Source: Paenibacillus sp. | GTDB lineage: Bacteria > Bacillota > Bacilli > Paenibacillales > NBRC-103111 | Assembly: GCA_029239545.1 (NCBI GenBank) | Contig: JARBUQ010000251.1 | Span: 1 to 6,868 of the forward strand | Direction of reading: 5' to 3' | Length of the DNA: 6,868 nt | Part shown: in pieces, positions 4,779-6,868 of the stretch | Layout of the letters: each line of letters begins with the position of its first letter | Numbering within the stretch: position 1 is the stretch's first letter | Translations under genes and position numbers: made by a program | The notes under the pieces: model-generated | Told to the model about the DNA's origin: nothing | Database searches by the model: none | Seen by the model: the letters and a program-made list of their open reading frames with translations, nothing else

Positions 4779-6868
4779 ATGTTCCGTTTAGACAGCCAGG
4801 AGCTGGAACACATTAAGCACCATTGGAAGAGAAGCCGTATAGGCTTAGTATATATTGATATTATTCACTTCCATGAATGGGAGCATAAGCGGGGCAGGGC
4901 ATATTGCGAACATGTCCTGTCGACGATCAAAACTTGCATATTAAAGCTCCAGGCTCAAAATCCCTCTATCTTCAAAGTGTGCAGCATGGGCGATGATTTT
5001 CTGTTTTTTGTTGCAATGAATCGCAAACAGTCAGGTGAGCGCCAGACGAAGGATCTGCTTGAAATAGCGGTCAGGATTAAGCTGGATATCGAACGGATGC
5101 TGCTCCTGACAATAAGCCCGGAACAAACGGATTTGTCGCTGGAGCTCCAGATGGGGACTGCTCTGTTGTCTGATCATATGCAGACAGACATGGACACCGT
5201 AATTTACAGAGCTGTGAAGCAATCGATCGGAATGGCAAGGCAGCAGGAGGAGTCAGACACCTCAAGCGAAGTGAATGAGTTTCTTGATATTATGGAGAAA
5301 CATTTGATTACTTCGGTTTACCAACCGATTGTTTCTTTTGAGGATGCCAAAATATTCGGATATGAGGCGCTTACCAGAGGCCCTTCTGACTCTGTCTTTC
5401 ACTCGCCGGTCTCCTTGTTTCAGTTCGCTGAACGGGAGAACATGTTATATATGCTGGATCGCCTTGCACGTGAAAAAGCAATCGCTGGCTGTATTGAGCT
5501 TCAGGATTCAGAGAAGGTATTCATTAATATTCCAGCCCACGTAATCCACGACCCGCAATTCACGCCGGGACAGACGCTTAAGCTTCTTGAAGCACGTGGT
5601 CTTAAGCCGCAAAATGTAGTGTTCGAGATAACCGAGCGAAGCTCTATCGAGGATTTCTCCACAACGAAGAAGCTGCTGCAGCATTACCGCAGTCAAGGCT
5701 ATCAAATTGCCATTGATGACGCAGGAGCTGGATACTCCTCTCTTCAGGCGATCGCAGAGCTTCAACCCGATTTCATTAAAGTGGACCGTTCGCTCATTCA
5801 GAACATTCACAAGGACAAAATTAAAGAAAATATATTGGAAACCTTCGTCTCTTTCGCTGAGAAAATGAACATTCGGATTATTGCTGAAGGGATCGAGAAG
5901 ACGGAAGAATTAATGAAGCTGATGCAAATGGGCATTCATTTCGGTCAAGGTTATTTAATTGGGAAGCCGTCTGCCGAAATGGTAACGATGGATAAACGTT
6001 TAACGGAGCAGATACTGAGGCAGCGAAGATGGAAGAGCTCGAACGGACGAATGACCATCGGACAGCTGGCTACCCCTATTACAAGCTTCGCGCCGGAAAC
6101 CTATATCTCTGAAGTGGCAAATTATTTTAAAGGCAATGAACGGGCGATTGGGGCTGTCATAGTCTCACATGGCGTCCCGATGGGGCTAATCATGAGGGAT
6201 AAGCTGTTCCAGCAGCTTGCTGGACAATATGGAATCTCCTTATATTGGAGCAGACCCATCAGCCAGCTTATGGATCATCATCCGTTGATCGTCGACGAGA
6301 AAATTTCTTTGGATCAAGTATCACAGATGGCTACGTCGCGCGATATTAACCAATTGTACGATTATGTAATTATTACAAGCGAAGGCCGCTATCTGGGTAC
6401 GGCATCCATAAGATCGATTCTTGAATCGATCACGAAAGCACGTGTGGAATATGCGCGTGTTGCCAACCCTTTGACAGGACTGCCGGGAAACGTTCAGATT
6501 CAACGAGAGTTGACCAAAAGATTGTTAGAGGGGCTGACGTTCTCTGTGATCTATGCGGATCTTGATTTCTTCAAATGGTTCAATGACCGATACGGGTTTC
6601 ATAAAGGCGATCAAATGATTCAGTTTACGGCGGATGTATTACAGGAGGCATCTCGTACGTGTGGACATTCCTTCGACTTCGTAGGCCATATTGGCGGGGA
6701 TGATTTCATTGTTATTACCGATGCGGAAGCACCGAATTTATTATGCGAGGAAATCATCCGACAATTCGATCAGGGCGTCATTGCTTTTTATGAAACGGAG
6801 AGTCATGAGGTAGTGGACCGTGAAGGACGAATTACTGATGCTGAAGGTGTTAGTATATCGCTGTCGCT
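4779..6868 (+). CDS. Cyclic di-GMP signalling protein: degenerate GGDEF, EAL, two CBS, GGDEF (C-terminus cut off)
   Basis: An open frame of 696 codons runs to the window edge. The ATG follows GAGGGA (4768-4773) by 5 nt. Residues 20-158 look like a degenerate GGDEF fold: IGLVYIDIIHF near 21-31, SMGDDF (69-74) at the signature place, and a closing YRAVKQSIGMARQ. Residues 175-408 form an EAL phosphodiesterase domain: YEALTR (E196), N250, EITER (E283), IDDAGAGYSSL (D313, D314), IKVD (K334), AEGIE (E370), QGYLIGKP (Q390). All expected catalytic residues are present, so c-di-GMP hydrolysis is likely. Residues 424-556 are a CBS pair, which usually binds adenosyl nucleotides. From NPLTGLPGN (563) runs a GGDEF domain with DLDFFKWFNDRYGFHKGD and signature GGDDF (639-643); the upstream inhibitory site is HSFD instead of RxxD. 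There is no membrane segment. It lies 50 bp after phoU without a visible terminator, so cotranscription with pst is plausible. Roughly 40-50 residues are probably missing. Confidence 0.9.
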   Translation, partial: MFRLDSQELEHIKHHWKRSRIGLVYIDIIHFHEWEHKRGRAYCEHVLSTIKTCILKLQAQNPSIFKVCSMGDDFLFFVAMNRKQSGERQTKDLLEIAVRIKLDIERMLLLTISPEQTDLSLELQMGTALLSDHMQTDMDTVIYRAVKQSIGMARQQEESDTSSEVNEFLDIMEKHLITSVYQPIVSFEDAKIFGYEALTRGPSDSVFHSPVSLFQFAERENMLYMLDRLAREKAIAGCIELQDSEKVFINIPAHVIHDPQFTPGQTLKLLEARGLKPQNVVFEITERSSIEDFSTTKKLLQHYRSQGYQIAIDDAGAGYSSLQAIAELQPDFIKVDRSLIQNIHKDKIKENILETFVSFAEKMNIRIIAEGIEKTEELMKLMQMGIHFGQGYLIGKPSAEMVTMDKRLTEQILRQRRWKSSNGRMTIGQLATPITSFAPETYISEVANYFKGNERAIGAVIVSHGVPMGLIMRDKLFQQLAGQYGISLYWSRPISQLMDHHPLIVDEKISLDQVSQMATSRDINQLYDYVIITSEGRYLGTASIRSILESITKARVEYARVANPLTGLPGNVQIQRELTKRLLEGLTFSVIYADLDFFKWFNDRYGFHKGDQMIQFTADVLQEASRTCGHSFDFVGHIGGDDFIVITDAEAPNLLCEEIIRQFDQGVIAFYETESHEVVDREGRITDAEGVSISLS
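6412..6431. repeat. Perfect 9-bp inverted repeat inside the coding region
   Basis: GATCGATTC and GAATCGATC are perfect reverse complements separated by TT. The site lies inside the c-di-GMP enzyme gene, at the end of the CBS pair, where it encodes IRSILESIT. It may simply reflect codon choice (ATCGAT occurs twice) or be a protein-binding site or RNA hairpin; nothing else supports a role. Confidence 0.45.

Noticed and set aside
5508..5810. 100-codon minus-strand frame within the EAL region
   Set aside because: It is antisense to a well-supported EAL domain, with no motif or ribosome binding site noticed.

Overview
The window reads as part of a Firmicutes chromosome, most likely Paenibacillus or a close relative. 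The reasons are strong G-rich Shine-Dalgarno sites before every gene, a lipoprotein PstS with a LAAC lipobox, Bacillus-type PhoP boxes (TTTACA repeated at 11 bp), moderate GC content, and a large cytosolic EAL-CBS-GGDEF protein of a kind familiar from Paenibacillus and related spore formers. The genus is an inference from these traits, not a database result.

Layout. Positions 1-104 hold the start of a divergent minus-strand gene that encodes a secreted or membrane-anchored protein; only its signal or anchor segment is visible. Positions 105-398 are a divergent control region. It carries a convincing tandem PhoP box and a weak sigma-A-type promoter facing pstS, plus a 15-bp palindrome and weaker PhoP-like hexamers facing the other gene. 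From 399 to 4728 lies a complete high-affinity phosphate uptake operon, pstS-pstC-pstA-pstB-phoU, tightly packed except for a 102-bp gap between pstS and pstC that can fold into a long stem-loop. There is one pstB, and phoU is in the operon. This differs from the B. subtilis pst operon, which has two pstB genes and no phoU.

From 4779 to the window end, on the same strand and 50 bp after phoU with no visible terminator, runs a large open frame (696 codons, cut by the window edge). It was read by hand translation. Its order is a degenerate GGDEF-like domain, an EAL domain with all expected catalytic residues, a pair of CBS domains, and a GGDEF domain with the variant GGDDF and no canonical RxxD inhibitory site. 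It is predicted to make and/or degrade cyclic di-GMP in the cytosol.

How the genes work together. PstS captures phosphate outside the membrane, PstC and PstA form the channel, PstB drives it with ATP, and PhoU relates transporter state to the phosphate-sensing system. The PhoP boxes indicate induction by phosphate starvation. The most interesting feature is the c-di-GMP enzyme directly behind phoU: if cotranscribed, phosphate starvation would also alter c-di-GMP signalling. No transposon, phage, CRISPR, tRNA or rRNA signal was seen.
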